A stretch of 64,000 nt of DNA, taken from the NCBI RefSeq assembly GCF_050624435.1, contig NC_134531.1, positions 251,486,812 to 251,550,811 of the forward strand. Reading direction: 5' to 3'. Made by a program: the position numbers and the translations under genes. Positions 43,435 to 53,734 of this stretch are shown in pieces. The stretch is from Tenrec ecaudatus (taxonomy: Eukaryota > Chordata > Mammalia > Afrosoricida > Tenrecidae). The stretch's first letter is position 1; each line of letters starts with the position of its first letter. The notes below the pieces were generated by a model, which saw only the letters and a program-made list of their open reading frames with translations, was not told where the DNA came from and made no database searches.

Positions 43435-43805
43435 TAAGAAAGGGGACCGTGCTGGTTCACTGATAAAATCTTGTGTTCCATTTTGGGGACCTGGGTTCAA
43501 GTAGCAGCCAATGCAGCTCAAGTACATATCCTCTTACACCACCCACCCTACACACACGCACACTCATGTGTCATTGGAGGCTTCCGTGTTGCTCCGGTGA
43601 GCAGGTTTCAGGAGAGATCCCAGACTAAGGCAAACCAAGAAAAAAGTCCCAGCACTCTCCTTCTGAAAACTCTGCCAAGGAAAACCCTGTAAAGCACAAA
43701 GCCCGGATTCCCATCCAGTCCTGGGCGTGATGCTGAACAAGCCCGCACTTTGGTCTGTTGGGCACAAGATTACCATGAGTTGGGGGACAACTTGATGGCA
43801 ACTAA
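43435..43805 (+). mobile_element. Full-length tRNA-Gly-headed SINE with RTE-derived body and tail
   Basis: About 370 bp. Head (43445-43515): GGTTCACTGATAAAATCTTGTGTTCC..GACCTGGGTTCAAGTAGC, the tRNA-Gly A and B box regions. Body: GTTGCTCCGGTGAGCAGGTTTCAGGAGAGATCCCAGACTAAGGC, homologous to the RTE 5' region at 28085-28165. End: GGCACAAGATTACCATGAGTTGGGGGACAACTTGATGGCAACTAACA, homologous to the RTE 3' end. The SINE would use the RTE enzyme through that end (family knowledge). Confidence 0.88.
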
Positions 43806-44756
43806 CAATCCCTTCGTGTAACTGTCACTAAGGAAAATGTCATGATGTGAACACACTAGAAGAAGAGATTTTTCATCACTCAGTTGAACGCCTTTCTAGT
43901 ATGAGGCTGAGATCAAAGAACCACAGGAAGCGTTTCAAGGATTCTATCTTTAACTTAACATCTCAATGCTTCCAACGAAAAAATGGGCACTCTGGCAATG
44001 TTTTATAACGACACAAAACATTACCTTATCATCTTTGTAATCATGTTAATAGATGCTTCTTTTTCATCCAAGTGAAAGCCACGCATATGTTGCCAGAATG
44101 TTTGTGTAGTCAGCACGTTCTTGGATGCATACAGTTGGATATAGACCCCTTCAATTCAAATATTTATTATAGACATGTATATATTGTCTTCTTGTAAACT
44201 CACGATGCTGGAGTTCGTAACATCTTCGTTTCATCTAGTCTGTATTTTCCTTGCTGCAATTGTAGACAACTTCCTTTCATGTGGGACGTGCTGGAGCTGG
44301 AGAACAGCTGGTCAACATCCTCCAAATAACAATGTCATAAAGACTCATGGTCAGTTGCTTCCCCGTTATACTTTCTCCAAACCAAATAACTCTAATTCCT
44401 TTAATCTTGAGTCGTGCACCCAAATGCCTCTCCTTAAATCCCAAGACCTGGACACTAGATGGTTCCAACCAGTGTTTAGATCAGAGGTTTCAATTCCCCA
44501 ATTACACTGATTAGAACCAGTGTCTCCAGGGAATATAAATACATCCCCCATGCTTCATGGCGTGACATAATTTCTTCTACAAAGAGGGATCTCGTCTCAC
44601 GAATGCAGCTGTTCCTCTTTTTTATCTAGATGCCAGCCCATTCAAAGAAGTAAATAAAATTTGGCTTCTTACATATTGCGTATGCAACATCTTTAGAGTG
44701 GACAGAATAAAACAATCCCAGCCCAAAATGTCTCCAAATGTTACCAAACCAAACCA
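43806..44756. other. Unassigned DNA
   Basis: No repeat family recognised. The 111-codon frame at 44175-44510 has a hydrophobic start but no domain I know and overlaps opposite-strand frames; not called. Confidence 0.4.
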
Positions 44757-44848
44757 AATTCACTGCCACCAAGTCAATTCCAACTTACAGTGAACCTAGA
44801 GGACAGGGTACAATGCCCCCATAGGTTTCCAAGACTGTAAATCTTCTT
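44757..44848 (-). mobile_element. SINE 3' part
   Basis: AATTCACTGCCACCAAGTCAATTCCAACTTACAGTGAACCTAGAGGACAGGGTACAATGCCCCCATAGGTTTCCAAGACTGTAAATCTTC, the complement of the common SINE end and body. Confidence 0.8.
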
Positions 44849-44854
44849 TTTTTA

Positions 44855-44965
44855 AAAAATTGGTATTTTATCATATCATTCCATATTTCAATCACGCCAA
44901 GCACAATTGCACAATTGCTATGACAATCAGCCTCCAAACATTCTTTTTCTACTCTTGTTCCTCAT
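44855..44965 (-). mobile_element. L1 3' tail, intermediate subfamily
   Basis: TTGGTATTTTATCATATCATTCCATATTTCAATCACGCCAAGCACAATTGCACAATTG..CAATCAGCCTCCAAACATTCTTTTTCTAC is the complement of the tail seen at 31450-31560. It splits or abuts the SINE at 44757. Confidence 0.7.
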
Positions 44966-45616
44966 GCCGACTCACTGGTAGCTGTTACAGCTTTCCCCAA
45001 ACACTGTTAGCAACGAGGCTTTCTGCTCCTGTAAAGAGTCACAGTCTGAGAAACCCACCGGCATCGCTCTCACCTGACCTGCATCATCTGTCTGTTAGAT
45101 GACAAGTCATGTGGGTCGACTCTGAGTGGATTCCGTCCCTGTGTGTGACAGACTAGCGCTGCTCCGTCCGATTTCCTTGACTATTCTCAGTGGAAGAGGG
45201 TTACCAGCCCTTCTCTTCCCTGGTTCTGCTGGATGGGCTCAAGCCACCAACTTCCTCACATCGAACTGAACAAAGCTTTCTTTTAGGACTATAATTTCCT
45301 TTCTGGTGAATTTCATCTGAAGCCTTAATAAAGATGAGCATTTTTCAAGATACCCAAAGTCAGTATTATTAACCGTTTATATAAAATAATTCACTGGGCA
45401 AGAGCTGTGTTTCTAGAACGCAATATCCAAAACATTTCAGCTAAAAACGTTTCTTGGAATAATAACATCGTGACTAATGTAAGAACAGTATATAAATGAA
45501 TGGTGTAAACGTGGCGTGTGATCATTTTAGATAAAGGGCAATATTTTGTTATATACAGGTCCCAAAATAACTGAAAATAAATTGTAAGCCAATAAAATAA
45601 TTTAAAAGATTTTAGG
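44966..45616. other. SINE-like fragment then unassigned DNA
   Basis: 45010-45062 (GGCTTTCTGCTCCTGTAAAGAGTCACAGTCTGAGAAACCCACC) is SINE body in plus orientation. 45100-45260 resembles RTE/SINE end sequence in minus orientation but is too eroded to call. The rest is unassigned. Confidence 0.45.
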
Positions 45617-45626
45617 CAGCCTTTCT

Positions 45627-47742
45627 TTTAAAAAATGTTTTATTAGGGGCTCATACAACTCTTATCACAATCCATACATACATCAATTGTGTAAAGCACA
45701 ACTGTACATTCATTGCCCTCATCATTTTCAAAACATTTTCTCTTCACTTAAACCACTGGCATCAGGTCCTCTTTTTGTCCCCTCCCTCCCCGTTGCCCTC
45801 TCCCTCAAGAGCCCTTGATAATTTATAAACTATTATTTTGTCATAACCTGCCCTGTCCGACGTCTCCCTTCACCCCCTTTTCTGTTGTCCATCCCCCAGG
45901 GAGGAGATCACATGTAGATCCTTATAATCGGTTCCCTCTTTCCCACCCTTCTTCCTCTACCTTCCCAGTACCACCACTCACACCCATCAGTTGCCCTGGA
46001 TTCCCTATGTTTCCAGTTCCTATCTGTACCAGTGTACATCCTCTGGTCTAGCCAGACTTGCAAGGTAGAATTGGGATCGTGATAGTGGGAGAGGTGGGAG
46101 GCGTGGGGGAAGAGGAAGCATTTAGGAACTAGAGGAAAGTTGTATTTTTCTTTTTTTTTTTAATTTTAACAATTTATTGGGGCTCATACAATTCTTTTCA
46201 CAGTTCATATATATACATACATCAATTGTATAAAGCACATCTGTACAGTCTTTGCCCTAATCATTTTTTTCTCTTTTCTTCTTTTACATTGTATTAGGGA
46301 CTCAGAAAGTTGTATTTTTCATAGATGCTATATCGCACCTTGGCTGACTCATCTCCTCCCTTAGAGCCCTCTGCAAGGGGATATCCAGTGGTTGACAAAT
46401 GGGCTTTGGGTCTCCACTCTGCACTTCCCCCTTCATTCACTATGGTAAGATTTTTTTGTTCTGATGATGCCTTATACATGATCCCTTCGACACCTCGTAA
46501 TCACACAGGCTGGTGTGCTTCTTCCATGTGGGTTTTGTTGCTTCTGAGCTAGATGGCTGCTTTTTTACCTTCAAGTCTTTAAGGCCCCAGATGCTTGGGC
46601 ACCATCAGCTTCCTTCGCCACATTTGCTTATGCACCCGTTTGTCCTCAGCAATTGTATCATGGAGGTGTGCACCCAATGATAGGATGTTTTGTTCTTTGA
46701 TGCCTGATAACTGATCCCTTCGACAACTAGTGATCACACAGGCTGGTGTGCTTCTCCTATGTGGGCTTTGTTGCTTCTGAGCTAGATGGCCGCTTGTTTA
46801 TCTTCAAGCCTTTAAGACCCCAGACACTATATCTTTTGATAGCTGGGCACCATCAGCTTTCTTCACCACATTTACTCATACACCCGCTTTGTCTTCAGCA
46901 GTTGTGTTGGGAAGGTGAGCATCATAGAATGCCATTTAATAGAAGAAAGTATTCTTGCATTGATGAAGTACTTGAGTGGAGTCCCAATGCCCTTCTGCTA
47001 CCTTAATCCTAAACCTGTAAATATAGGCACATAGATCTAGTTCCCCATCCTCATATATAAATATATTTGCATAGGTACATGTCTTTATCTAGACCTCTAT
47101 AAATGCCCTTTGCCTCCCAGCTCTTTCCTCTATTTTCCTTGACTTTACTCCTGTCCCACTATCATGCTCCATCCCCACCTGGGTTTCAGCAATACCTCTT
47201 CGTTACATTACCCTTGATCATGCCCTACCAGGTCTCCCACACCCACCTCACCACCAATTTGGATCACTTGTTGTTCCCTTGTCCCAGGTTTGTTAACACC
47301 ACTTCCTTCCCCCCATCATCCCATATCCCATTTCCCCCAGGAGCTGTCGGTCCCACTGTTTTTCCTCCAGATAGTTCATCCAGCCTATCTTATTTAGACA
47401 CACCTGTGGAGATAATAACATGCACAAAAACAGGACAGAACAAAACCAAGCAACAATATACAACAAAACAACAAACCGCTGACAAAGAACAAAACAAAAC
47501 ACAACAAGAAAGAAAAACTTGTAGTTAGTTCAAGGATTGTTTGTGCGCCTTTAGGAGTGTTTTCCAGTCCAGTCTGTTGGGGCACCAGGCCATGGCCCTA
47601 AAGTCCACCTTCAGCATTCCCTGTGGACCTTGCTGCTCCATTCCCTTGCTGTTCCGCTGCGCTCCTCCTGTGCTTTGCCTCAATGTGGTGGGACCACGTC
47701 GGGTGCAATTCGCACACTGTGTCTCCGGTGCTGTCCCCTAGA
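45627..47742 (-). mobile_element. Long L1 3'UTR insertion carrying a nested L1 tail
   Basis: Minus-strand copy, about 1.95 kb after removal of the nested insert. Left: TTATTAGGGGCTCATACAACTC; right: 5' end at GGGGACAGCACCGGAGACACAG. CAGCCTTTCT at 45617-45626 and 47743-47752 is the target duplication. It has two copies of the ~250-bp module (46485-46690 and 46730-46935 on the plus strand). Frames 47103-47528 and neighbours are non-coding. Confidence 0.88.
46151..46304 (-). mobile_element. Nested 154-bp L1 dimeric tail
   Basis: Perfect 16-bp target duplication GAAAGTTGTATTTTTC (46135-46150 and 46305-46320). On the minus strand it starts TGAGTCCCTAATACAATGTAAAAG (end of tail unit 1), crosses the linker and contains unit 2 complete (ATGATTAGGGCAAAGACTGTACAG to GAGCCCCAATAAATTG) plus A-tail. 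It is the shortest copy of the dimeric-tail subfamily. Confidence 0.93.
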
Positions 47743-47752
47743 CAGCCTTTCT

Positions 47753-47910
47753 ATTGTGGAGGGAGATTATATAGCTAAGTAAATGGAGCCCATAAGTTGT
47801 CTTTATGTTGGCAGTATTTAGAGTAAAGCTTATGAATGTACGAATGTGCTTTACACAATTGATGTATGTATGGATTGTATGAGCCCCTAATAAATTTATT
47901 TTTTTAATAA
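47753..47910 (+). mobile_element. L1 3' tail fragment
   Basis: TTATGAATGTACGAATGTGCTTTACACAATTGATGTATGTATGGATTGTATGAGCCCCTAATAAATTTATTTT (47829-47905). Its upstream part, AGATTATATAGCTAAG.., is not recognised. Confidence 0.75.
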
Positions 47911-48509
47911 AATTAAAATATTATTTTTTTATTTTCACCATAAAAAGATTATTTTTAATAATAAATTGCTATCATTTTGCTTTGTCAGAGAATATTGGTT
48001 CTGTCCCACGCTTGCAATAGAATCTCATATATTTGTGACTCAGCTATATGGAAATGTTAGATGAAATAAATTGAAATGAAAATAGATTTTTCTATTGCTA
48101 CTTCACCATCCAAAGTGGTTCTGTCAAGCAAAGAACCAATATTATTTCTTTTTTGTATTTTGAAAAGTTTAAATAACAGAGAAAATAAAAATTACTATGA
48201 AAAACAAAAGCTCCTGAAACCCAGAATTTTCCAAATGTTCACAATTTGTCCTTCAAATCATCTTATTAAGAAAAGCAGTGTTTGACGAACAGGCTATATA
48301 AATCATCCTTGTTCTTGCCACCATGGCTCCTTCTTCCTGCTCAGAAACAACTACCATTAATTTGGTAAATATCCTTTTACTAGTTTTATATTTTTGCTAC
48401 CGTTCATTATGTCCTTCTTACATTACTAATCAATTCACTACTTTTGGATTGTTCTAAAAACTATTTTATTTTCATAAAAGGACATCTAATATTAGATATT
48501 ACAATTCCT
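47911..48509. other. Unassigned AT-rich DNA
   Basis: No recognised repeat or exon. Confidence 0.45.
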
Positions 48510-48715
48510 AAGCCAGACCAAATCCATTGCCACTCATCTCCTCTGACTCATAGTGACCTTGTAGAGGATAGTAACACTGCCCGTAGTGTTTCCAAGACGA
48601 ATCTTTACAGAAGCAAGCTGTCACAGCTTTCATCCTCAGAGTAGCAGGTGGGTTTGAAGTGCAAAGCTCCCAGTTAGCAGCTAGATACATAACCACAGCT
48701 CCAGCAGGACTCCAA
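48510..48715 (-). mobile_element. tRNA-derived SINE, minus orientation
   Basis: Minus strand: CTGGAGCTGTGGTTATGTATCTAGCTGCTAACTGGGAGCTTTGCACTTCAAACCCACC head and box B, CTGTAAAGATTCGTCTTGGAAACAC body, CAAGGTCACTATGAGTCAGAGGAG end. Confidence 0.85.
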
Positions 48716-48729
48716 TTGCAATCCATAGT

Positions 48730-49400
48730 TTCATTTCTCTATTGATCCAGGTAGCTTTTTAAATGTCCTTCCATCAAGAATTCTCTTGGTAATTTTTCAT
48801 AAATCATTCACTAGATTTAGTGAAAGATGTAGATCCTATAAATATAGATCGGCTTTATTGCTATGTTGTCTAGAGACCTTCTAACTAATGCATAAGAACT
48901 ATAGGGATGCATGCAGAGTGATGTGAGGATTCGACTAAAATCATCTTCTTGGTTTTAGACTTTCTAGAATTTTCATCTGGAAAAAATGGCAATTTTATCA
49001 TATCCTTTCCATTTCCATTTGTTTCTTTTTGTTGTTGTTGTCATTTGTTGGCTGATTGGTTGTTTGGGTCTTAATTCATTCTATATAACATCTACTACCT
49101 TGCTGAACAGTGGTAATTTAGTAACTATATTGTCTTGTTTGAAGGCAAGGGGACACAAATATTACCTTATTTTTTATCATTAGATATGATATTTTATAAA
49201 AATTGTTCGTAGATATATTTTATAAACTTAAGGAAATTCCATTAATTCCTATTTTACTAAGGTAGTTTTAAATTATGAAGTAGTTTTAAATATTCCTACT
49301 TTACTGTAACTATTAAAATTATCATGAATTTTCTTAAATCCCTTAATATAAATTACATAGAGCTTTTTTACATTAGGTTGTCCTTGAACTCTTGGCCTGA
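48730..49400 (-). mobile_element. Ancient L1 ORF2 remnant (antisense)
   Basis: TAACATCTACTACCTTGCTGAACAGTGGTAATTTAGTAACTATATTGTCTTG and TATCATTAGATATGATATTTTATAAAAATTG..AACTTAAGGAAATTCCATTAATTCCTATTTTACTAAG resemble the complement of L1M/HAL1-type reverse transcriptase sequence. Very diverged; boundaries are approximate. Confidence 0.5.
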
Positions 49401-49427
49401 ATTCAAAGTAGTCAAAATGTATTTTTT

Positions 49428-49585
49428 AAACCATTTTATTGGGGGCTCATACACCTTTTAATCCATCATAAACACAATCCATCCATCCATTCATCATGTC
49501 AAGCACATTTATACATTTGTTGCCATCATCATTCTCAAGACATTTGCTTTCTACTTGAGCCCTTGGTATCAGCTCCTCATTTTTA
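49428..49585 (-). mobile_element. L1 3' tail, older subfamily
   Basis: CCATTTTATTGGGGGCTCATACACC to GATACCAAGGGCTCAAGTAGAAAGC (minus strand), bounded by CAAAATGTATTTTTT at 49413-49427 and 49586-49600 (15-bp duplication). Confidence 0.9.
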
Positions 49586-49825
49586 CAAAATGTATTTTTT
49601 TTAATACCACGATAAAACCTACTTTTTTTGAGGTTTTATCCTGGGGAGGGCTTGTAAATATCTTTGAGCCAGCTTTTCTTTGATGTTTCCCTAATTTGTC
49701 ACTTTTAATCCTTTCTTTTCAAGTTTATGTTCCTTCTTGTGTTGTGTGTTCTTTGTGCATTCAACAGAGTGGTGTTTGCTTGATAGTTTTGCCTTGTCTT
49801 GTAGTCTCTGTTTCTCAATTCATTC

Positions 49826-50020
49826 ACAACCATGGTGTGAAATCTGACTCATAGCAACGCTACAGGACAAGGTAGAACAGCCCCTTGAGTTTCTGAGGAT
49901 ATAAATCTTTACAGGAGTAGAAAGCTTCATCTTATCTCTCAGAGGGGTTGGTGGTTTTGAACTACTGGCCTTGGGATTAATAGTCCAATGTGTAACCAAT
50001 AGGCCACCAGGGCTCCTGTT
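49826..50020 (-). mobile_element. tRNA-derived SINE, well preserved
   Basis: Minus strand: AGGAGCCCTGGTGGCCTATTGGTTACACATTGGACTATTAATCCCAAGGCCAGTAGTTCAAAACCACC, then CTCCTGTAAAGATTTATATCCTCAGAAACTCAAGGGG and GCGTTGCTATGAGTCAGATTTCACACC. One of the best SINE copies here. Confidence 0.9.
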
Positions 50021-50484
50021 CTTCACTTAGGTGGGTTGTATCAATTAAAAATTTGTTGTGTTTACTGGTAGGTTTCGATTTATTTTAAATGTTTGCTCTG
50101 CACATTTATTTATATACTGTTCTTTTGCTTGTTTTCTAATCCCCTTTATTAACTTAGGCAGATAAGGTTCTCTTCTCTTCTCTTCTGCCAACTTAGTTAT
50201 AGCTCTTTATTTGAATGATTTAAATGATTTTGCTTAAATATGTTAACATAACTAACTTTGGAGTTTTCATTTTACATCTTTATCTTCCCTATAAACATAG
50301 TAAGGAATATGATTTGCTTGCAGACCTCCAAAAAAACCCCTCTATTTAGAACTAATATTTTCTTGGATATAAAATTATAGCACCTTTCTTTTTTTGTTAT
50401 TTTTAATTACTGTTGATTTTTCCATTGTCTCTCCATTTATGTATATATGCTAATATATTTATATGTATATCTTATGGCAACATC

Positions 50485-50712
50485 CTATTTTTTATCATTT
50501 TATTGGGGGCTCATACAACTCTTATCACAATCCACACACACATTAATTGTGTAAAGCACATTTGTATCAGCTCCTCATTTGTTCCTCCTCCCTCCCAAAC
50601 CCTTGATAATTTAGAAATTATTATTTTTTCATATCTTACACTATTTATTTTTTAACATTAAAACACATTTTATTGGGAGCTCTTACATATATTGTAATAA
50701 TCCATATCTTAA
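50485..50712 (-). mobile_element. Two L1 3' tail fragments in tandem
   Basis: 50488-50645: TTTTATTGGGGGCTCATACAACTC, with deletion from the GTGTAAAGCACATTTGTA region directly to TCAGCTCCTCATTTG, then the polypyrimidine tract and TTTAGAAATTATTATTTTTTCATATC. 50665-50712: TTTTATTGGGAGCTCTTACATATATTGTAATAATCCATATC, a second, older terminus. Confidence 0.8.
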
Positions 50713-50714
50713 AC

Positions 50715-50945
50715 CAAATTGCTTCACACCCTTTCAAATATTTGGTATTGTTCATCTTCATTTTGCCGTTCTAGTGGGGGCAGTGGTACAGTGACTTTAA
50801 TATTTGTTTTGTGGGTGTTGAATTGTGCAGAATATATTTTTATATACTTCTTGGCCATTTCTGTAACATCTTTTGGGAAATAGCTTTCAGAATTTTTGTC
50901 CACATTTGAATTGAGCAATTCATCATTTTATGTCTGGTCTTTTAA
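50715..50945 (-). mobile_element. L1M-type 3'UTR fragment (antisense)
   Basis: TATACTTCTTGGCCATTTCTGTAACATCTTTTGGGAAATAGCTTTCAGAATTTTTGTCCACATTTGAATTGAGC resembles the pan-mammalian L1M sequence TATTGGCCATTTGTATATCTTC..GAGAAATGTCTATTCAGATC..TTGCCCATTTTTTAATTG. Confidence 0.65.
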
Positions 50946-51014
50946 TTACATCTTTTGAATTCAAGTGTTCTGTTTTGCTTATGTATTGTACGTTTTGTAT
51001 CTGTACAGAAAATA

Positions 51015-51465
51015 TTCTCCTCTACAGTTTGCTATGGCTGTTGAAACAAATTGCCACAAATTTCATGGCTTAAAACAGCAAAAAATTATTCTCTTATACT
51101 TCTAGGGGCCAAAATCTGGAATAAAGGTTTTGGCAATGTTGGATTCCAGGACAGACTGGGTCTCTTGATTTTTCCAGCTTCTGGTGGTCTTCGGAGGTGC
51201 TTGGCTTGTGAAATTCATCACTCAAATCTATAGTCACTCCGTCTCCTGTTCTAGCTCAGAAATCTTTCAACCTTTCTCATAATGATATATGTGATCAGAT
51301 TTATTATATAAAACTATAACAAGTAAGTTCTCTTTTGAATTCTTAAATTAATTACATCTTGCCCTGTAAGGCAACATTCGTCATTTTTCATACTATTCGC
51401 AGGAGACAGAGATTAAATCATGGGCATGTCTTCATGTCAGGGTCCCATCATTCAGCCACCTACCC
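51015..51465 (-). mobile_element. MLT1-type MaLR LTR
   Basis: TGGCTGTTGAAACAAATTGCCACAAATTTCATGGCTTAAAACAGCA is the complement of the MLT1 end; CCAGCTTCTGGTGGTCTTCGGAGG, TAATTACATCTTGCCCTGTAAGGCAACATTC and CAGGAGACAGAGATTAAATCATGGGCATGTC follow in the order of that LTR. Shared across placental mammals. Confidence 0.75.
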
Positions 51466-51489
51466 CCAAACCACAAAGCTACTTTCTTT

Positions 51490-51925
51490 CCTGGCTGTCA
51501 TTGTTAGTAGGGGCCATGAAGTCATTTCTGACACACAACGACCAGATGCACAGCGGAATGAAACCCTGCCCCGCTGGCACCTTCCTGGCCATTGCTCTCC
51601 TGCTTGAGCCCAGGTTGCAGCCATCTTGTGGAGGTTCCTCCTCTTTTTCACTGCCTCTCTACCAATCACAATATCCTTCTCCAGAGACGGGTCTCTCTGC
51701 CAGATGTCCAAAGTATATGAGAACAAGTCTTGCCTTCCTAGCCTCTAAGAAGCATTCTGGCTGAATTTCTTCCAAGACATATTTGTTAGTTCTTTTGGCA
51801 ATCTAGGGGACTTCCAGTATTCTTCTGCAGCACCCACAATTAGAATGCATCGGTTCTTCAGCCTTCCTTGTTCAATGTCCAACTTTCACATCCAGATGAG
51901 GCCATTGAAAATGCCATGGAGAAAG
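51490..51925 (-). mobile_element. RTE-type LINE, 3' end
   Basis: TCATTGTTAGTAGGGGCCATGAAGTCATTTCTGACACACAACGACC (tail), ATTGCTCTCCTGCTTGAGCCC, GAACAAGTCTTGCC and TTCAATGTCCAACTTTCACATCCAGATGAGGCCATTGAAAATGCCATGG. Minus-strand residues RDPSLEKDIVIGREAVKKRR match RTE (RDHSLEKDIMLGKVEGQRKR). Confidence 0.85.
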
Positions 51926-51943
51926 AAAAAGGGCGGGGGGGGG

Positions 51944-51960
51944 GGTGGCGTGGAGGCAAT
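51944..51960. repeat. G-run
   Basis: GCGGGGGGGGGGGTGG in AT-rich surroundings just after the RTE end; simple-sequence expansion. Confidence 0.8.
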
Positions 51961-52088
51961 TACCATAAAAAAAGAAAATTCCAATGCTCAAATCAGATGC
52001 ATCTTTATTACAAGACTTGGGTTCCTAGGCATGGAGAAGCATTGGGGATTAGGAAAAGAGCCAGAACTCTTCTCCGGACCCTCTTCTC

Positions 52089-53039
52089 TTTCATTTTTTT
52101 AAAAAAATTTTTATTAGGGGCTCATACAACTCTTATCACAATCCCTACCTACATCTATTATATAAAGCACATTGGTGCAGTCATTGCCCTCATCATTCGC
52201 AAAACATTTGCTTTCCACTTAAGCCCCTGGCATCAATTCCTCATTTTCCCCTCCCTCCCTGCTCCCTGCTCCCTCATGAACCCTTGATAATTTATAAATT
52301 ATTATTTTGTCATATCTTGCCCTGTCCAGTGTCTCCCTTCATCCACTTTTCTGTTGTCCGTCCCACAGGGAGGAGGTCACATGTAGATCCTTATAATCGG
52401 TTCCCCTCTTTCCAATCCACCCTCCCTCTACCCTCCCAGTATCACCAATCACACCACTGGTCCTGAAGGGATCATCTGCCCTGGATTACCTGTGTTTCCA
52501 GTTCCTATCTGTACCAGTGTACATCCTCTGTTCTAGCCAGACTTGCAAGGTAGAATTAGGATCATGGTAGTGGGGGGGAAGGATTAGGAACTAGAGGAAA
52601 GTTACATGTTTCATCATTGCTACATAGCACCCTGACTGGCTCATCTCCTCCCCAAGACCCTTCTGTAAGGGGATGTCCAGTGACCTACAAATGGGCTTTG
52701 GGTCTTCACTCCGCACTGCACCCCCTCATTCACTATGGTAAGATTTTTTGTTCTGATGATGCCTGATCCCTGATCCCTTCAATACCTTGTGATTTCACAG
52801 ACTGGTGTTTTTTCCATATGGGATTTGTTGCTTCTGAGCTAGTTGGCTGCTAGTTTACCTTCAAGCCTTTAAGACCCCAGAAGCTGTATCTTTTGATAGC
52901 CGGGCCCCATCAGCTTTGTTCACCACATTTGCTTATTCACCCGCTTTGTCTTCAGCAGTTAGGTCGGTAGGGTGAGCATCATAGAATGCCAATTTAATAG
53001 AGGAAAGCATTCTTGCATTGAGGAAGTACTTGAGTGTCT
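52089..53039 (-). mobile_element. L1 3'UTR copy
   Basis: Left: TTATTAGGGGCTCATACAACTCTTATC; includes the polypyrimidine tract, GGTCACATGTAGATCCTTATAATCGG, one module copy (52775-52985) and ends at TTGAGGAAGTACTTGAGTGTCTG. Imperfect 13-bp duplication GGACCC(T)CTTCTC at 52076-52088 against GGACCCTTTTCTC at 53040-53052. Confidence 0.85.
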
Positions 53040-53199
53040 GGACCCTTTTCTCAAAATAGTCTCTTACCCCGTAGGCCCAGTCTTGGGCTGATCAAACCTT
53101 TTTAATTGTAGCATGTACATTTAGGTGTTCACCCCATCTCACCTTAATTACATCATAAAAGGAAGATAGTGTTTATTTTTTTCCTCCATATAAATATTT

Positions 53200-53345
53200 A
53201 CTACTGTTAAATTGAGTCTCATCCACAGTGACCTTATAGAAGGGAGCAGATCGGCGTAGTAGGGTTTCTAAGGCTCTTAATCAGTATGTATGCAGACAGT
53301 CTCATCTGACTCCTGCACAGGGGCTGATCCGTTCAATGTGCTCAA
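53200..53345 (-). mobile_element. tRNA-derived SINE, decayed
   Basis: TTAAATTGAGTCTCATCCACAGTGACCTTATAGAAGGGAGCAGATCG and GGGTTTCTAAGGCTCTTAATCAG fit the minus-strand SINE end and body; the head is almost lost. Confidence 0.65.
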
Positions 53346-53721
53346 GTTTTAGTTCCAGCCCAACTCAGTATCAAGTGATTCCAAGGCAATTTGCTAAAAT
53401 CACTTTCTTTCACTCACTGAATTGTGTTGGCTCATGAGTCACAAATCCTTTGACCAAATGAACAGATAGATACATTTCTGGACTTGCTATTCTATTGTAA
53501 TGATCAGTGTGTCTGTCCTGTGTTAATACAACACTGTACTAATGACTGCTGTTGATTTTGGAAATCATAAAATCAGAAATATGAGCCCTCTAGCTTTGTT
53601 CTCCTTTCTCAAAATAGCAGCTGTAATTTGGTCTTGAGTTTCAATGAGTATGTGGATAAATTCAGAGAAACTCTTGGTTGTTGATATAAGAGAATGCAAT
53701 TAATTTGTGTGCGTAGACCTT
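53346..53721. other. Unassigned DNA
   Basis: No recognised repeat or exon. Confidence 0.45.
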
Positions 53722-53734
53722 AAAACACTGCTGA

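Noticed and set aside
43445-43515. Possible tRNA-Gly gene
   Set aside because: The cloverleaf is broken by mutations in the anticodon arm and acceptor stem, and the sequence continues into an RTE-derived SINE body.
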